Origin: Nitrospirota bacterium
GTDB taxonomy: Bacteria; Nitrospirota; Thermodesulfovibrionia; Thermodesulfovibrionales; JdFR-88
Assembly (NCBI GenBank): GCA_014874185.1
Contig: JACWAF010000035.1
Coordinates: 186,001-250,000 of the forward strand
DNA: 64,000 bases
Reading direction: 5' to 3'
A model generated the notes under the pieces. That model was not told the DNA's origin and did no database searches. It saw only the letters and a list, made by a program, of their open reading frames with translations. Shown piece after piece: positions 21,530 through 30,676 of the stretch; the first letter of the stretch is position 1; each line of letters begins with the position of its first letter. The position numbers were made by a program, and so were the translations under genes.

Positions 21530-22258
21530 ATGCCCTTTGCGGTTATCTCCGATGTGCATTCCAATCTTGAAGCCCTTGAAACAGTCCTCGAAGACATCGG
21601 AAAAAGAGGGATAAAGAAAAACGGCACCATCTTCCTGGGGGACGCGGTGGGCTACGGCCCCAACCCCAATGAATGCGTCCTCCTCATCAAATCCCATGCC
21701 AGGTGGACCATAGCCGGAAACCACGACTGGGCCGCACTGGGCCTCACGGATATAGCCTATTTCAACGCCTCAGCCGCGGCCGCCATCCGCTGGACGGACG
21801 ATGTGCTCACGCCGGAGTGCCGCCTCATAATGGAAGAATACCCGCTGGTGAAAAGGCTGAAGAAGGAGAATATCTTTCTGGTACACGGGAGCCCGAAGGA
21901 ACCCGAAGAGTGGCACTATGTGTTAAGCCTGTGGGACGCGGAGGTGAACTTTGAATACTTCACCGAAAGGATATGTCTTCTGGGGCACAGCCATCTGCCT
22001 TTCATACTGGACAGGCTGCCCTCCGGCGACATGGTGGTCTTCAAGGAAGAGGCCGAACTGGGCCCGAACAGGTATATAATCAATCCAGGCAGTGTGGGCC
22101 AGCCCAGGGATAGCGACCCTCGAGCCTCATACGCCGTGCTCACCGAGCAGAAGGCGGAGATAATCCGCCTGCCCTATGATATCGAGAAGACCCAGCGCAA
22201 GATGCGCGACGCGGGCCTGCCCGCGCCGCTTGTAGAGAGGTTGAGTAGGGGGGTTTAG
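21530..22258 (+). CDS. Metallophosphoesterase (YfcE-like)
   Basis: ISDVHSNLEALETVL; GDAVGYGPNPNEC; AGNHDWA; GHSHLPF. Confidence 0.9.
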   Translation: MPFAVISDVHSNLEALETVLEDIGKRGIKKNGTIFLGDAVGYGPNPNECVLLIKSHARWTIAGNHDWAALGLTDIAYFNASAAAAIRWTDDVLTPECRLIMEEYPLVKRLKKENIFLVHGSPKEPEEWHYVLSLWDAEVNFEYFTERICLLGHSHLPFILDRLPSGDMVVFKEEAELGPNRYIINPGSVGQPRDSDPRASYAVLTEQKAEIIRLPYDIEKTQRKMRDAGLPAPLVERLSRGV

Positions 22259-22644
22259 CCCTACAGATTCCGCAGAAAATAAAGGCTCCTTTTAAGAGAA
22301 TGATTATGTTGCCCGATTCAATCCGGGTGTGAATCCCTGAATGTTAGATAATATCCCTCCCCTTTGCGAAAGGGGAGGTCAGGAGGGGTTATTAATTAGT
22401 GCATTAGTAAGGTGTCATTCCCGCAAGCGGAGCGCGTCGGGAATCCTTCTGAAAAAAAGAAAGATTCCTGACAAGCCGGAATGACAACAAGGTAATCATA
22501 CTTATAAACCTCTTATTAACTCCCCCTCACCCCCTCTATCTAAGAGGGGGTAAAACTCCGCCGCAGTACAATCAATCCCTGAGTCCTCTGGGGAAGCTTG
22601 ATAAAAAAGTAAGATTTTCTTACTATATTAAAAGGGAGGCATTT

Positions 22645-22917
22645 ATGAAAATAATTACGGTTTCAGCAAAAGGCCAGATCGCCCTGCCAAAGGAGATCAG
22701 GGAGGCCCTGCACATAGAGACCGGCACGCAGTTGACCCCGAAAATAAAAGGCGGAAAACTTATCCTTGAGCCCGTGGTGACCGTCCCCAAGTCCCAGGCC
22801 TGGTACTGGACCCCCGCTTGGCAGGCAAAGGTAAAGGCGTCCATGAAGGCGATAGAGGAAGGCAAATTCGAGGCGTTCAAGTCGGCTAAAGAGGCAAAGA
22901 AGCGCCTTGGCGCGTAA
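22645..22917 (+). CDS. AbrB/MazE-type antitoxin
   Basis: ITVSAKGQIALPKEIREALHIETGTQL swapped-hairpin AbrB motif; overlaps the downstream toxin-like ORF. Confidence 0.8.
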   Translation: MKIITVSAKGQIALPKEIREALHIETGTQLTPKIKGGKLILEPVVTVPKSQAWYWTPAWQAKVKASMKAIEEGKFEAFKSAKEAKKRLGA

Positions 22918-23167
22918 TGTCATCCTGCCAGAACCCGTTGTGAAGGATATTAACAAGCTCCCAAAAGAAATCAGGCTTAAATTTCTGAAGCAGTTGGAAA
23001 TACTCTTAAAGAACCCGGCGCACCCGTCCCTGCGGCACGAGAAGCTTGAAGGCGCGGACGCCTGGGCTTTCAGCATTACCATGGATTATCGGGCTACGTA
23101 TGTCCTAATCGGTGAGAATATCGCGATTACCGCCGTGGGCACTCATAAAGATGTGCTTGGGAACTGA
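22907..23167 (+). CDS. RelE/ParE-superfamily toxin-like protein
   Basis: 86 aa; ILPEPVVKDINKLPKEIRLKFLKQLEIL..HEKLEGADAWAFSITMDYRATYVL; overlaps antitoxin gene by 11 bp. Confidence 0.75.
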   Translation: MARNVILPEPVVKDINKLPKEIRLKFLKQLEILLKNPAHPSLRHEKLEGADAWAFSITMDYRATYVLIGENIAITAVGTHKDVLGN

Positions 23168-23172
23168 GCTAT

Positions 23173-23208
23173 AAAGACAGATGCCGGATCGGGTCCGGCA
23201 TGACGGCA
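23173..23208. repeat. Short palindromic repeat AAAGACAGAT-GCCGGA..TCCGGC-ATGACGGCA (copy 1)
   Basis: Same flanks and covarying stem as 55561-55596. Confidence 0.7.
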
Positions 23209-23233
23209 ATTTTTATCTCCCGCATTTCTTATT

Positions 23234-23360
23234 CTGCACTTCTCACCTCCTGCACTTCTCACCTCCTGCACTTCTCACCTCCTGCACTTCTCACCTCCTG
23301 CACTTCTCACCTCCTGCACTTCTCACCTCCTGCACTTCTCACCTCCTGCACTTCTCACCT
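23234..23360. repeat. Tandem array, about 8 copies of a 16-bp unit CTTCTCACCTCCTGCA
   Basis: Direct reading: CTTCTCACCT occurs 8 times at 16-bp spacing; 7 copies contain TCACCTCCT; the array covers the 3' end of tmk. Confidence 0.95.
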
Positions 23361-23965
23361 ATCAGCCGCACGATCTCCTCGTGCACTTCATCGACGGTGC
23401 GGCCATCGGTGCTGATGAGTTTTATCCTGCCAGGCTCGGCCTCGTTCAGCTTCAGAAAGCCCTGCCGCACCCTCTTATGGAACTCTATATCCTCAAGCTC
23501 CAGCCTGTCCCGCTTGTTGGCCTTGCGGTTCCGCTCAAGCCCGACCTCCGCCGGTACGTCCAGGAGTATCGTGACATCCGGTTTCAGCCCCACTGTGGCG
23601 GCCTGGTCTATCGCGGCTATCGTCGAAAGGGGAATATTTCTTCCATAGCCCTGGTAGGCGATGGTGCTGTCCGAGAACCGGTCCGAGATGACGGTCCTCC
23701 CCGCCAGGATGGACGGCCCGATCACCTCTTTTATAAGCTGGCAGCGCGAGGCGTTATACAGAAGGAGTTCGGTTATGGGGTGCATGCCATTGTTGGCCGG
23801 ATCCAGCAGTATCCGCCTTATCTCGCGCCCTATCTCCGTGCCCCCCGGCTCGACTGTGAGCACGGCGTCCGCCCCACACGACCTGCAATACTCATAAAAG
23901 AGCCTTGCCTGAGTTGACTTCCCAGACCCTTCTATACCTTCGAATGTTATAAAAAACCCCTTCAA
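23339..23965 (-). CDS. tmk: Thymidylate kinase
   Basis: FITFEGIEGSGKSTQARLFYEY; ISDRFSDSTIAYQGYGR. Confidence 0.95.
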   Translation of the reverse strand: MKGFFITFEGIEGSGKSTQARLFYEYCRSCGADAVLTVEPGGTEIGREIRRILLDPANNGMHPITELLLYNASRCQLIKEVIGPSILAGRTVISDRFSDSTIAYQGYGRNIPLSTIAAIDQAATVGLKPDVTILLDVPAEVGLERNRKANKRDRLELEDIEFHKRVRQGFLKLNEAEPGRIKLISTDGRTVDEVHEEIVRLIGEKCRR

Positions 23966-24966
23966 GCCAGGGCCTCCTTCAAACGGGAGAGGAGCTGGAA
24001 TATCTTTATCGCCTCTTCCTTATTGCGGGAGGCCGTGCCGCAGGACGGGGTTAGCAGTATGCGCTCCTTTAAAAGGGTTTCGGGAACAGTTTGCGAAAGG
24101 CGGTCCATCTTCTCCATGAAAAGCCTGTAAATGGATTCCTCGGTCTCGCCGGTTATGGCCTCGGTGGTGGGTATTATCCCCCAGGCCAGGGTGCCGCCCC
24201 CTTCAAGAAACCTCTTAACCTCCGCGGGGTAGATGCCCAACGTGTCGCTGAACTCGTAAGCGTCGAAATTCAGTATCTCTATGCCGGATTCCATGAGAAG
24301 GGGCCAGTCCGCGCGCCCGCAGCAATGGATCCCGGCTATGGCCCCCTGCGCTTTTATCTCCGATACCATTTCGGTCAAAAGCCGAAGGGCCTCACCGCTT
24401 GAGACCGTAAGATATGTCATGCTCCCCAGGGCGGAGGCGACCGGCTCGTCCACGAATATGATCACCTGGCCCGCCCTGCTTTTAAGCAGGTCTATCTGCC
24501 AGCGGGCCTTTGCCTTGAGGCCCATAAGATAGACCTCCCTCAACTCTTCATCGTAATAGACGGGTTTCCCGGTTGCGTCGTTAAGCCCCAGCGTGAAGGT
24601 GAGGGGGCCCGTTACATGGCCCTTCAGGTAATCGAACCGCCTGCCCTTCGTGAGCCGCAGGAAGGCGTGCAGCCCCTGGGCGTATTCCTCCGAGATGGCT
24701 ATCCGGGTCTTCTCGTTATAGCTCTCGTAAAACCTCTCCAGCTCCTCGGTGGGGCCTCTTTCGGACATGATAGAGTTCTTCTGCCAGTCCACCCTGATGA
24801 GCGGAAGCCCCTCGCTGTACTGGGGTATCATCTGCTCCAGGAAGGAGAGCTTCGGGAGCTGGGGCCAGAAGGGGATGTCAAACGAGGAGAGGACTATGTT
24901 TACGGCCTCTTCCGGGTCTGTGTGCGGCAGGCTTCCTATTCCGGTGGTGGCGTACGGTTTTAACAC
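23962..24966 (-). CDS. Core MetE-like / uroporphyrinogen decarboxylase-superfamily methyltransferase
   Basis: GIGSLPHTDPEEA; candidate Zn ligands IHCCGRADW and LTPSCGTASR; 334 aa, lacks the MetE N-terminal domain. Confidence 0.7.
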   Translation of the reverse strand: MLKPYATTGIGSLPHTDPEEAVNIVLSSFDIPFWPQLPKLSFLEQMIPQYSEGLPLIRVDWQKNSIMSERGPTEELERFYESYNEKTRIAISEEYAQGLHAFLRLTKGRRFDYLKGHVTGPLTFTLGLNDATGKPVYYDEELREVYLMGLKAKARWQIDLLKSRAGQVIIFVDEPVASALGSMTYLTVSSGEALRLLTEMVSEIKAQGAIAGIHCCGRADWPLLMESGIEILNFDAYEFSDTLGIYPAEVKRFLEGGGTLAWGIIPTTEAITGETEESIYRLFMEKMDRLSQTVPETLLKERILLTPSCGTASRNKEEAIKIFQLLSRLKEALA

Positions 24967-25015
24967 CTGGAAATGATAACTTATATGGGGACTTGTTTCA
25001 ACTTTATCGAAGTTT

Positions 25016-25807
25016 TTAGAAAAAGAGGCTTACGTCCTCAAGGAACCTGCTCACCTCGGCGGTGTCTTCCATGAAGAACTCGGCGCAGGTGGGCTGCCTT
25101 CCAATCTTGATCGTGATTCCAGCGGATTTCAATTGCCTGAAAGCGTCTTCATCGGTGCGGTCGTCACCTATATAGATCGCAAGCGCGTCCTTGCCGCGGT
25201 AAAGCCCGTCCAGCACGGCCATTACGGCCTTCCCCTTGTCCCAGTCCAGGGCCGGCCTGATCTCGACCACTTTCTTGCCCCCCGCTATCTTGAAGCGGTC
25301 GTCTGTATTCTGCGCCACGCCGGTCACAATTTCTTTCAGCTCAGTCACGCTCCTGTCTTTAAGGAGCCGGTAATGGATGCTCAGCGTGAACCCCTTGTCT
25401 TCGACCATGGCCCCCTCGAACCCCGCAAGCCTCTCTGAAAGGTCTTTGCAAAGTGCTTTTAATTCCCTCTTACGGGCAGCGGCCTGGGGGTGCATCCACT
25501 GGAATCTTTCTGAAAATATCTCGAACCCGTGGTTTGCGATATAACAGATCCCCTCTATCCCGATCTTCGCTTTTATGTCCTCCATTGCCCTGCCCGAGAC
25601 TATGGAGATGAAGACGCCGGGCCGGGAGGCAAGGTCCTCCAGAAGGCTCCTGCACTCCACCGGAAGGGACGCCGCGGAAGGCTTGTCGCATATCGGGGCC
25701 ATTGTGCCGTCGAAATCAAGGAAGAGCGCCATCGGCCTGTTCCGCTTCAAAAGCTCCCTTGTCCTTATCCACCCGCCCTCTTCCGCGTAGAAATATGCCG
25801 CCGTCAT
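25016..25807 (-). CDS. otsB: Trehalose-6-phosphate phosphatase
   Basis: ALFLDFDGTMAPI; GDDRTDEDAFRQL. Confidence 0.92.
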   Translation of the reverse strand: MTAAYFYAEEGGWIRTRELLKRNRPMALFLDFDGTMAPICDKPSAASLPVECRSLLEDLASRPGVFISIVSGRAMEDIKAKIGIEGICYIANHGFEIFSERFQWMHPQAAARKRELKALCKDLSERLAGFEGAMVEDKGFTLSIHYRLLKDRSVTELKEIVTGVAQNTDDRFKIAGGKKVVEIRPALDWDKGKAVMAVLDGLYRGKDALAIYIGDDRTDEDAFRQLKSAGITIKIGRQPTCAEFFMEDTAEVSRFLEDVSLFF

Positions 25808-25817
25808 CTATTTCCTT

Positions 25818-28046
25818 TCATTGGATGCGCAGGCGCGCCAGAGTGGTTATGAGGTTGGCCGCCCAGTAATACACGTTCTTTTCAGAGACCACTTTGCGCA
25901 TCCGTTTCATGCGCAAGGACTTTTCCTTCCCGTCCATCTGAAGGCCCATAAGAATGGCCCCGGCCATCTCCTCTATGCTGTATGGATTCACCAGAAGGGC
26001 GTCCCCCAGTTCTCGCGAGGCCCCGGTGAACTGGCTCAGTATGAGCACGCCCGTTTCGTCCTCCCTGGAGGCGACGTATTCCTTGGCCACAAGGTTCATC
26101 CCGTCGTGAAGTGAGGTGACCATGCAGAGGTCGGCCACCCTGTAATAAGAATGTATCTTCTCATGGCTGTGGTGGTCTTTCAAAAAGATGATCGGCTTCC
26201 AGTCCTTGCCCTGGAAGCGCCAGTTTATCTTCTCGGCGGTCTCCTCTATATCGGAGATAAGCTCCCGATAGGGTTTGATAAGCGTCCTGCTTGGCGCTCC
26301 AAGCTCTATGAAGGTGAACCTTCCGATATAGGACGGGTCCTTCTCAAGGAAGCGCTCCACGGCGCTGAAGCGCTCTTTTATCCCTTTTGTGTAATCGATG
26401 CGGTCCACGCCCAAACCCAGGAACTCTGCCTTGACCCCAAGCTCTTTCAGTATGCTCTCTTTCAGCGCGCCCGGATTCTCCGGGGCCTTGTATACGGAAG
26501 GCGCCACGCTTATCGGAAAAGGCTTCACGAAGCTCACATGCCCGTTCCTCTCCACTGAGAACTGCTCCCAATCCACCTTGGATTCGAGGAACCGGTCCAC
26601 GCCTTCCAGGAAGTTGTTGCAGTGGAACTGCGTATGGAAGCCGATGAGGTCCGCTCCCAGTAGACCCAGAAGGACCTCTTCCCTCCATGGGCAGATGCCG
26701 AACACCTCGGGGTTGGGCCAGGGTATGTGCCAGAATATCCCCACGTGGGCATCGGGCCTTTTGCGCTTTATCAGCAGGGGCAAAAGGACAAAATGATAGT
26801 CCTGTATGAGCACGAGCGGGGAGTCCTCGTTGGCTATTTCATCGAGGAGCACTTCGGCGAACTTCTCGTTCACCTTCTGGTAATGGACCCAGTCCTCCAG
26901 CCGGAAAGACGGGCGGGTGTGCGTGATATGGCAAAGCGGCCACAGGCCCTCGTTGGAAAGCCCGTAATAGAAGCCTTCCTCCTCTTCCTTGGAAAGCCAG
27001 ACCCTTCTAAGGGAATAAAGCTCTTCTCCGGGGGGGACCTTGAGCCTGCCTTTGGCATCGGCGGCCTCCCTGTCGCCATCGCCCATGCCTTGCGCAACCC
27101 AGACCCCGCCGCATGCCTTCAGCACAGGATCCAGGGCGGTAACCAGGCCGCCCGCCGGCACGACGCATTCAATCCGGCTGCCCTTCTTCACGTGCATGTA
27201 AGGCTCGCGGTTTGAGACCACGAAGAGGCTCTTCTTTCCCAGTTCGTTTTTTACATGCTCTTTGAGTCTCTCTGATGTCCAGAGTGACTCGGTCCCGGCC
27301 GTGAGGCGCTCTTTTTCCTCGGACACGGCCCTTGCCATCGCAACGCTCTTTGCAAGGCTGTTGATCTCAATGGCGAGCGGGCCCAGTATATCGCCCCGGG
27401 GAAAACTGGGCGGGTCCTTCGACTTGCCAGACCGGAATTCTTTCAGCCAATCGGAGACCTGTGCTATTGGGCCGGTTATGCTCCAGCGCACAACGAGGAT
27501 AGTGGTAAAGATCAGCAGGAATGAAAGCACCATGAACCGGAGCATGTTGTTGTAAAGGATCTCCGTCAGACGCTGTGTCAGGTTGGGGGTGTCATAAAAG
27601 AGGACCAGCGCCCCCGTAGTCGCGGAGTCCTGGTAAAGAGGTATTGCATAAAGATACTTCTGATTTCCCCCTTTCCCGCCGACCAGGTCGGCAACCCCCT
27701 TGTCTTCAGCGATGGACTCTTTTACAAGAGGGTGCATCCGGTCCAGAAGCGCGTTTACATCCTGACTGGTTTCGAGGATTGTGCCATTTATGTCGAAGAA
27801 GGCAACGCCCTCGAATGCGCGCATCTTCTTGAACCTGGCCACAAGCCGGCGCAGCCCCTTTTTAGATCCCAGTTTAGAAGCCTGCTCGTAGGAAGACTGC
27901 AGGGAATCCGCCAGGACGATGGCCCTTTTTTCATACTCTTCAACAAGCCGCTTCTTCTCAGACTGGACCTGGTGCAGTGAGAACCCGAACGAGACAACTG
28001 CCGCGACCAGAAGAAGAGATACCACTATGCGGAGGGTTATCTTCAT
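25818..28046 (-). CDS. otsA: Trehalose-6-phosphate synthase (GT20) with N-terminal membrane sensor and HAMP-like region
   Basis: N-terminal TM, extracytoplasmic region, second TM (MLRFMVLSFLLIFTTILVV), HAMP-like WSITGPIAQVSDWLKEF, then LFVVSNREPYMHV..VGIFWHIPWPNPEVF..LGVDRIDYTKGI..TSLHDGMNLVAKEYVA. Confidence 0.9.
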   Translation of the reverse strand: MKITLRIVVSLLLVAAVVSFGFSLHQVQSEKKRLVEEYEKRAIVLADSLQSSYEQASKLGSKKGLRRLVARFKKMRAFEGVAFFDINGTILETSQDVNALLDRMHPLVKESIAEDKGVADLVGGKGGNQKYLYAIPLYQDSATTGALVLFYDTPNLTQRLTEILYNNMLRFMVLSFLLIFTTILVVRWSITGPIAQVSDWLKEFRSGKSKDPPSFPRGDILGPLAIEINSLAKSVAMARAVSEEKERLTAGTESLWTSERLKEHVKNELGKKSLFVVSNREPYMHVKKGSRIECVVPAGGLVTALDPVLKACGGVWVAQGMGDGDREAADAKGRLKVPPGEELYSLRRVWLSKEEEEGFYYGLSNEGLWPLCHITHTRPSFRLEDWVHYQKVNEKFAEVLLDEIANEDSPLVLIQDYHFVLLPLLIKRKRPDAHVGIFWHIPWPNPEVFGICPWREEVLLGLLGADLIGFHTQFHCNNFLEGVDRFLESKVDWEQFSVERNGHVSFVKPFPISVAPSVYKAPENPGALKESILKELGVKAEFLGLGVDRIDYTKGIKERFSAVERFLEKDPSYIGRFTFIELGAPSRTLIKPYRELISDIEETAEKINWRFQGKDWKPIIFLKDHHSHEKIHSYYRVADLCMVTSLHDGMNLVAKEYVASREDETGVLILSQFTGASRELGDALLVNPYSIEEMAGAILMGLQMDGKEKSLRMKRMRKVVSEKNVYYWAANLITTLARLRIQ

Positions 28047-28509
28047 GGTGGTCTATTATAACCCAAGAAAATTTTAAAAAACAAAGTAGAAGCTTTATAA
28101 ATTCAATCCCGGCGCGGACTTCAGAGTTCTTTCCCACTGAAAAGGGCGATTTTTTGACTCTTCCGAAAAAGGGCTTTCAGGGCGGAATGAATTGACAAAC
28201 CAAAACCCCATCCTGTTAAATAGGACTGGTATTTGTGAAATCCAAGCAAGCGCCAGTGAGCTTTTACATGCTATGAAAATTTGGAGAATTTTTCCAGACA
28301 ACGAAATAGCCTCCAGATGTAAGAAGGCGTGCTATGGAATCCAGCGCGCATTCTGGGGCTTTGACGTCTCTCCTCCCTCCTAGCCAGGATTTTAAACATA
28401 CGTAAACCCTTGGCCTGCTCCGGCCCGCTGGACATCATATTTATCGGGCTTGAATGCGATGTATCGCAAAAAAGAGGAGTGCCGGCAAAAAATTATTCGG
28501 AGGCTGGAT

Positions 28510-28965
28510 ATGAAAATAATGTTGATCAGGTGGAATCTGATCTTTTTTGCCATATTGTTCATTCCCGTTGTTTCTTATGCTCTATGCGTAACCGCTTCAA
28601 CGGCGAACCTGCGCAGCGGGCCCGGTACAAAAAATAAAGTTGTATGGAAAGTCTACCGGTATATGCCTCTGGAGAAGATACGGGTATCATCCTCAGGCAT
28701 CTGGTACGCCGTGAGAGATGTCGATGGATATACCGAGTGGGTCTACAAATCATTGGTAACCTCCCGGTACCGCTGCGCGGTCGTTAAATCGAAAACGGCA
28801 AATATAAGGACCGGCCCGGGCACCGCCTATCCGAGAAAATATACCGAGCAGGCAACCAGGTACGATACGTTCAAGGTCATCGGGAGGAAGGGCGCGTGGA
28901 TAAGAACTCAGGACGAATATGGGGACACCGGCTGGATTTACAGGAATCTGCTCTGGATCAAATAA
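28510..28965 (+). CDS. Secreted protein with two bacterial SH3 domains
   Basis: Signal peptide; TASTANLRSGPGTKNKVVWKV and SKTANIRTGPGTAYPRKYT repeats. Confidence 0.85.
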   Translation: MKIMLIRWNLIFFAILFIPVVSYALCVTASTANLRSGPGTKNKVVWKVYRYMPLEKIRVSSSGIWYAVRDVDGYTEWVYKSLVTSRYRCAVVKSKTANIRTGPGTAYPRKYTEQATRYDTFKVIGRKGAWIRTQDEYGDTGWIYRNLLWIK

Positions 28966-28983
28966 GCCTTTGAGGGGTGCCGC

Positions 28984-29562
28984 TTAAGGTTTTTGATTCC
29001 AGCCGTTCAGGATTCTTTTTGTATAAAAGATCCTTTGCAGGGCCGTGAAATGGGTGAGGACGAACATTACCCAGAGGGCGGGGACCATGTAGCCCGTGAG
29101 CGCCCCCAGCGCGATAAGCACTATCCTCTCCGGCCTTTCCATGATGCCCACCGTGCAGGGCACCCCAAGCCCCTCGGCCCTTGCCCGGGCGTAGCTTACC
29201 AGAAAGGCGCCCAGCATCGTGCCAAGGGCCATAAATACGCCGATATGGTTTTCAGACCGCAGGAAATATGCTATCCCCAGGAACTGGAAGCCGTCCGAGT
29301 AGCGGTCCAGCACCGAATCCAAATATGCCCCGAACGGGGTGACTTTGCCGTTTATGCGGGCCACCATTCCGTCCATCATGTCGAATGTGCCGCCTATCAG
29401 CACAAGCAGTCCTCCGGCCTGGAGGTTATACGAGAGCACGTATGCGCCCCAGATGCTGGTAAGGAACCCGGTGAGGGTGAGGGCGTTGGGGTTCAGGGGG
29501 ATCCTTCTGATGACTGGAGAGAAGCGGCCGTCAAGGAAATGCCCGAACCTGGCCGAGATCAA
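28984..29562 (-). CDS. CDP-alcohol phosphatidyltransferase family
   Basis: FDMMDGMVARINGKVTPFGAYLDSVLDRYSD matches D-x2-DG-x2-AR-x8-G-x3-D-x3-D. Confidence 0.9.
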   Translation of the reverse strand: MISARFGHFLDGRFSPVIRRIPLNPNALTLTGFLTSIWGAYVLSYNLQAGGLLVLIGGTFDMMDGMVARINGKVTPFGAYLDSVLDRYSDGFQFLGIAYFLRSENHIGVFMALGTMLGAFLVSYARARAEGLGVPCTVGIMERPERIVLIALGALTGYMVPALWVMFVLTHFTALQRIFYTKRILNGWNQKP

Positions 29563-30659
29563 CGCGCCGCTTTCCCCGCTATGAAATCCTCCACCATCTG
29601 GAATGCCGCGGAGTCCGTGAACTGCACGGGGGGGTGCTTCATGAAGTAGGCGGAGGGGGAGATGAGCGCGCCTTTGAGTTTGCGCTGCAGGGCCAGTTTC
29701 ATGCAGCGGATGGCGTCTATCACCACGCCCGCGCTGTTTGGGGAGTCTTCCACCGAGAGCCTCAGTTCCAGGTCTATCGGGATGTTGCCGAATATGCGCG
29801 CTTCCATCCTTATGAAGCAGACCTTGTTGTCGTTCAGCCAGGGGATGTAGTCCGAGGGGCCTATATGGATGTCCTGGGAGTCCAGCGGCTTCTCAAGCTG
29901 GCTCTGGACGGCGGCGGTCTTGGATATCTTCTTCGATTTCAGCCGTGTGCGGTTCAGCATGTTCATGAAATCCGTATTGCCGCCCACGTTCAGCTGATAT
30001 GTCTTGTCCAGTTTCACCCCGCGCTCTTTAAAAAGGTTGGTCAGGGCGCGGTGGATTATGGTTGCCCCTATCTGGCTTTTTATGTCGTCGCCGATTATGG
30101 GCAGGCCGCTCTCCTCGAACCTTTTTGACCAAACCTTATCGGATGCGATGAATACCGGGATGCAGTTTATGAACCCCGCGCCGGCCTTTATGGCCTGCCC
30201 GGCATACCAGCGGGTGGCCTCTTCGGAGCCCACCGGAAGATAACTTACAACCACCTCCGCCCCGCTCTCCTTCAGCGTCTTTGCCACGTTCACCGGTTTC
30301 CTGTTCGCCGGAAGAAAGGTCTTCATGTCGGGATAGGAGTCCATGTGGTCCGATACCGAGTCCAGCCGGTTGCCCATCAGCACGGCCACGCCGCTTTTGA
30401 CCTTGCCCACTATGCCCTTCGTGCAGTTGGGGCAGGCGAAGACGGCCTCGCCGAGGGGTTTGCCCACCTTCCGTTTATCTATATCGAAGGCGGCCACGAC
30501 CTCTATGTCCTGAGGCCTGTAAGGGCCTATCCTGAAGTGCATAAGGCCGAGGCCGCTCTCGGGGCTGCCGCCGTTAATGCCCCTGTAGTACTCCATCCCC
30601 TGCACCAGGGAGCTTGCGCAGTTCCCCACCCCGACAATAGCTATCCTGATCTTTCCCAT
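29559..30659 (-). CDS. Inositol-3-phosphate synthase (Ino1/MIPS-like)
   Basis: IRIAIVGVGNCASSLVQGMEYY; GDDIKSQIGATIIHRALTNLFKERGV; NVGGNTDFMNML. Confidence 0.9.
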   Translation of the reverse strand: MGKIRIAIVGVGNCASSLVQGMEYYRGINGGSPESGLGLMHFRIGPYRPQDIEVVAAFDIDKRKVGKPLGEAVFACPNCTKGIVGKVKSGVAVLMGNRLDSVSDHMDSYPDMKTFLPANRKPVNVAKTLKESGAEVVVSYLPVGSEEATRWYAGQAIKAGAGFINCIPVFIASDKVWSKRFEESGLPIIGDDIKSQIGATIIHRALTNLFKERGVKLDKTYQLNVGGNTDFMNMLNRTRLKSKKISKTAAVQSQLEKPLDSQDIHIGPSDYIPWLNDNKVCFIRMEARIFGNIPIDLELRLSVEDSPNSAGVVIDAIRCMKLALQRKLKGALISPSAYFMKHPPVQFTDSAAFQMVEDFIAGKAAR

Positions 30660-30676
30660 CCCGGTTGGCTCTCCCT

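Noticed and set aside
23234-23360. Possible CRISPR array
   Set aside because: Units are contiguous 16-mers without spacers; a tandem repeat, not CRISPR.
23181-23648. Plus-strand ORF (155 aa) with HFSPPALLTSCTS repeats
   Set aside because: Artefact of the 16-bp tandem array and antisense to tmk.
28192-28383. 63-aa ORF between otsA and the SH3 gene
   Set aside because: No RBS, no recognisable similarity, no supporting context.
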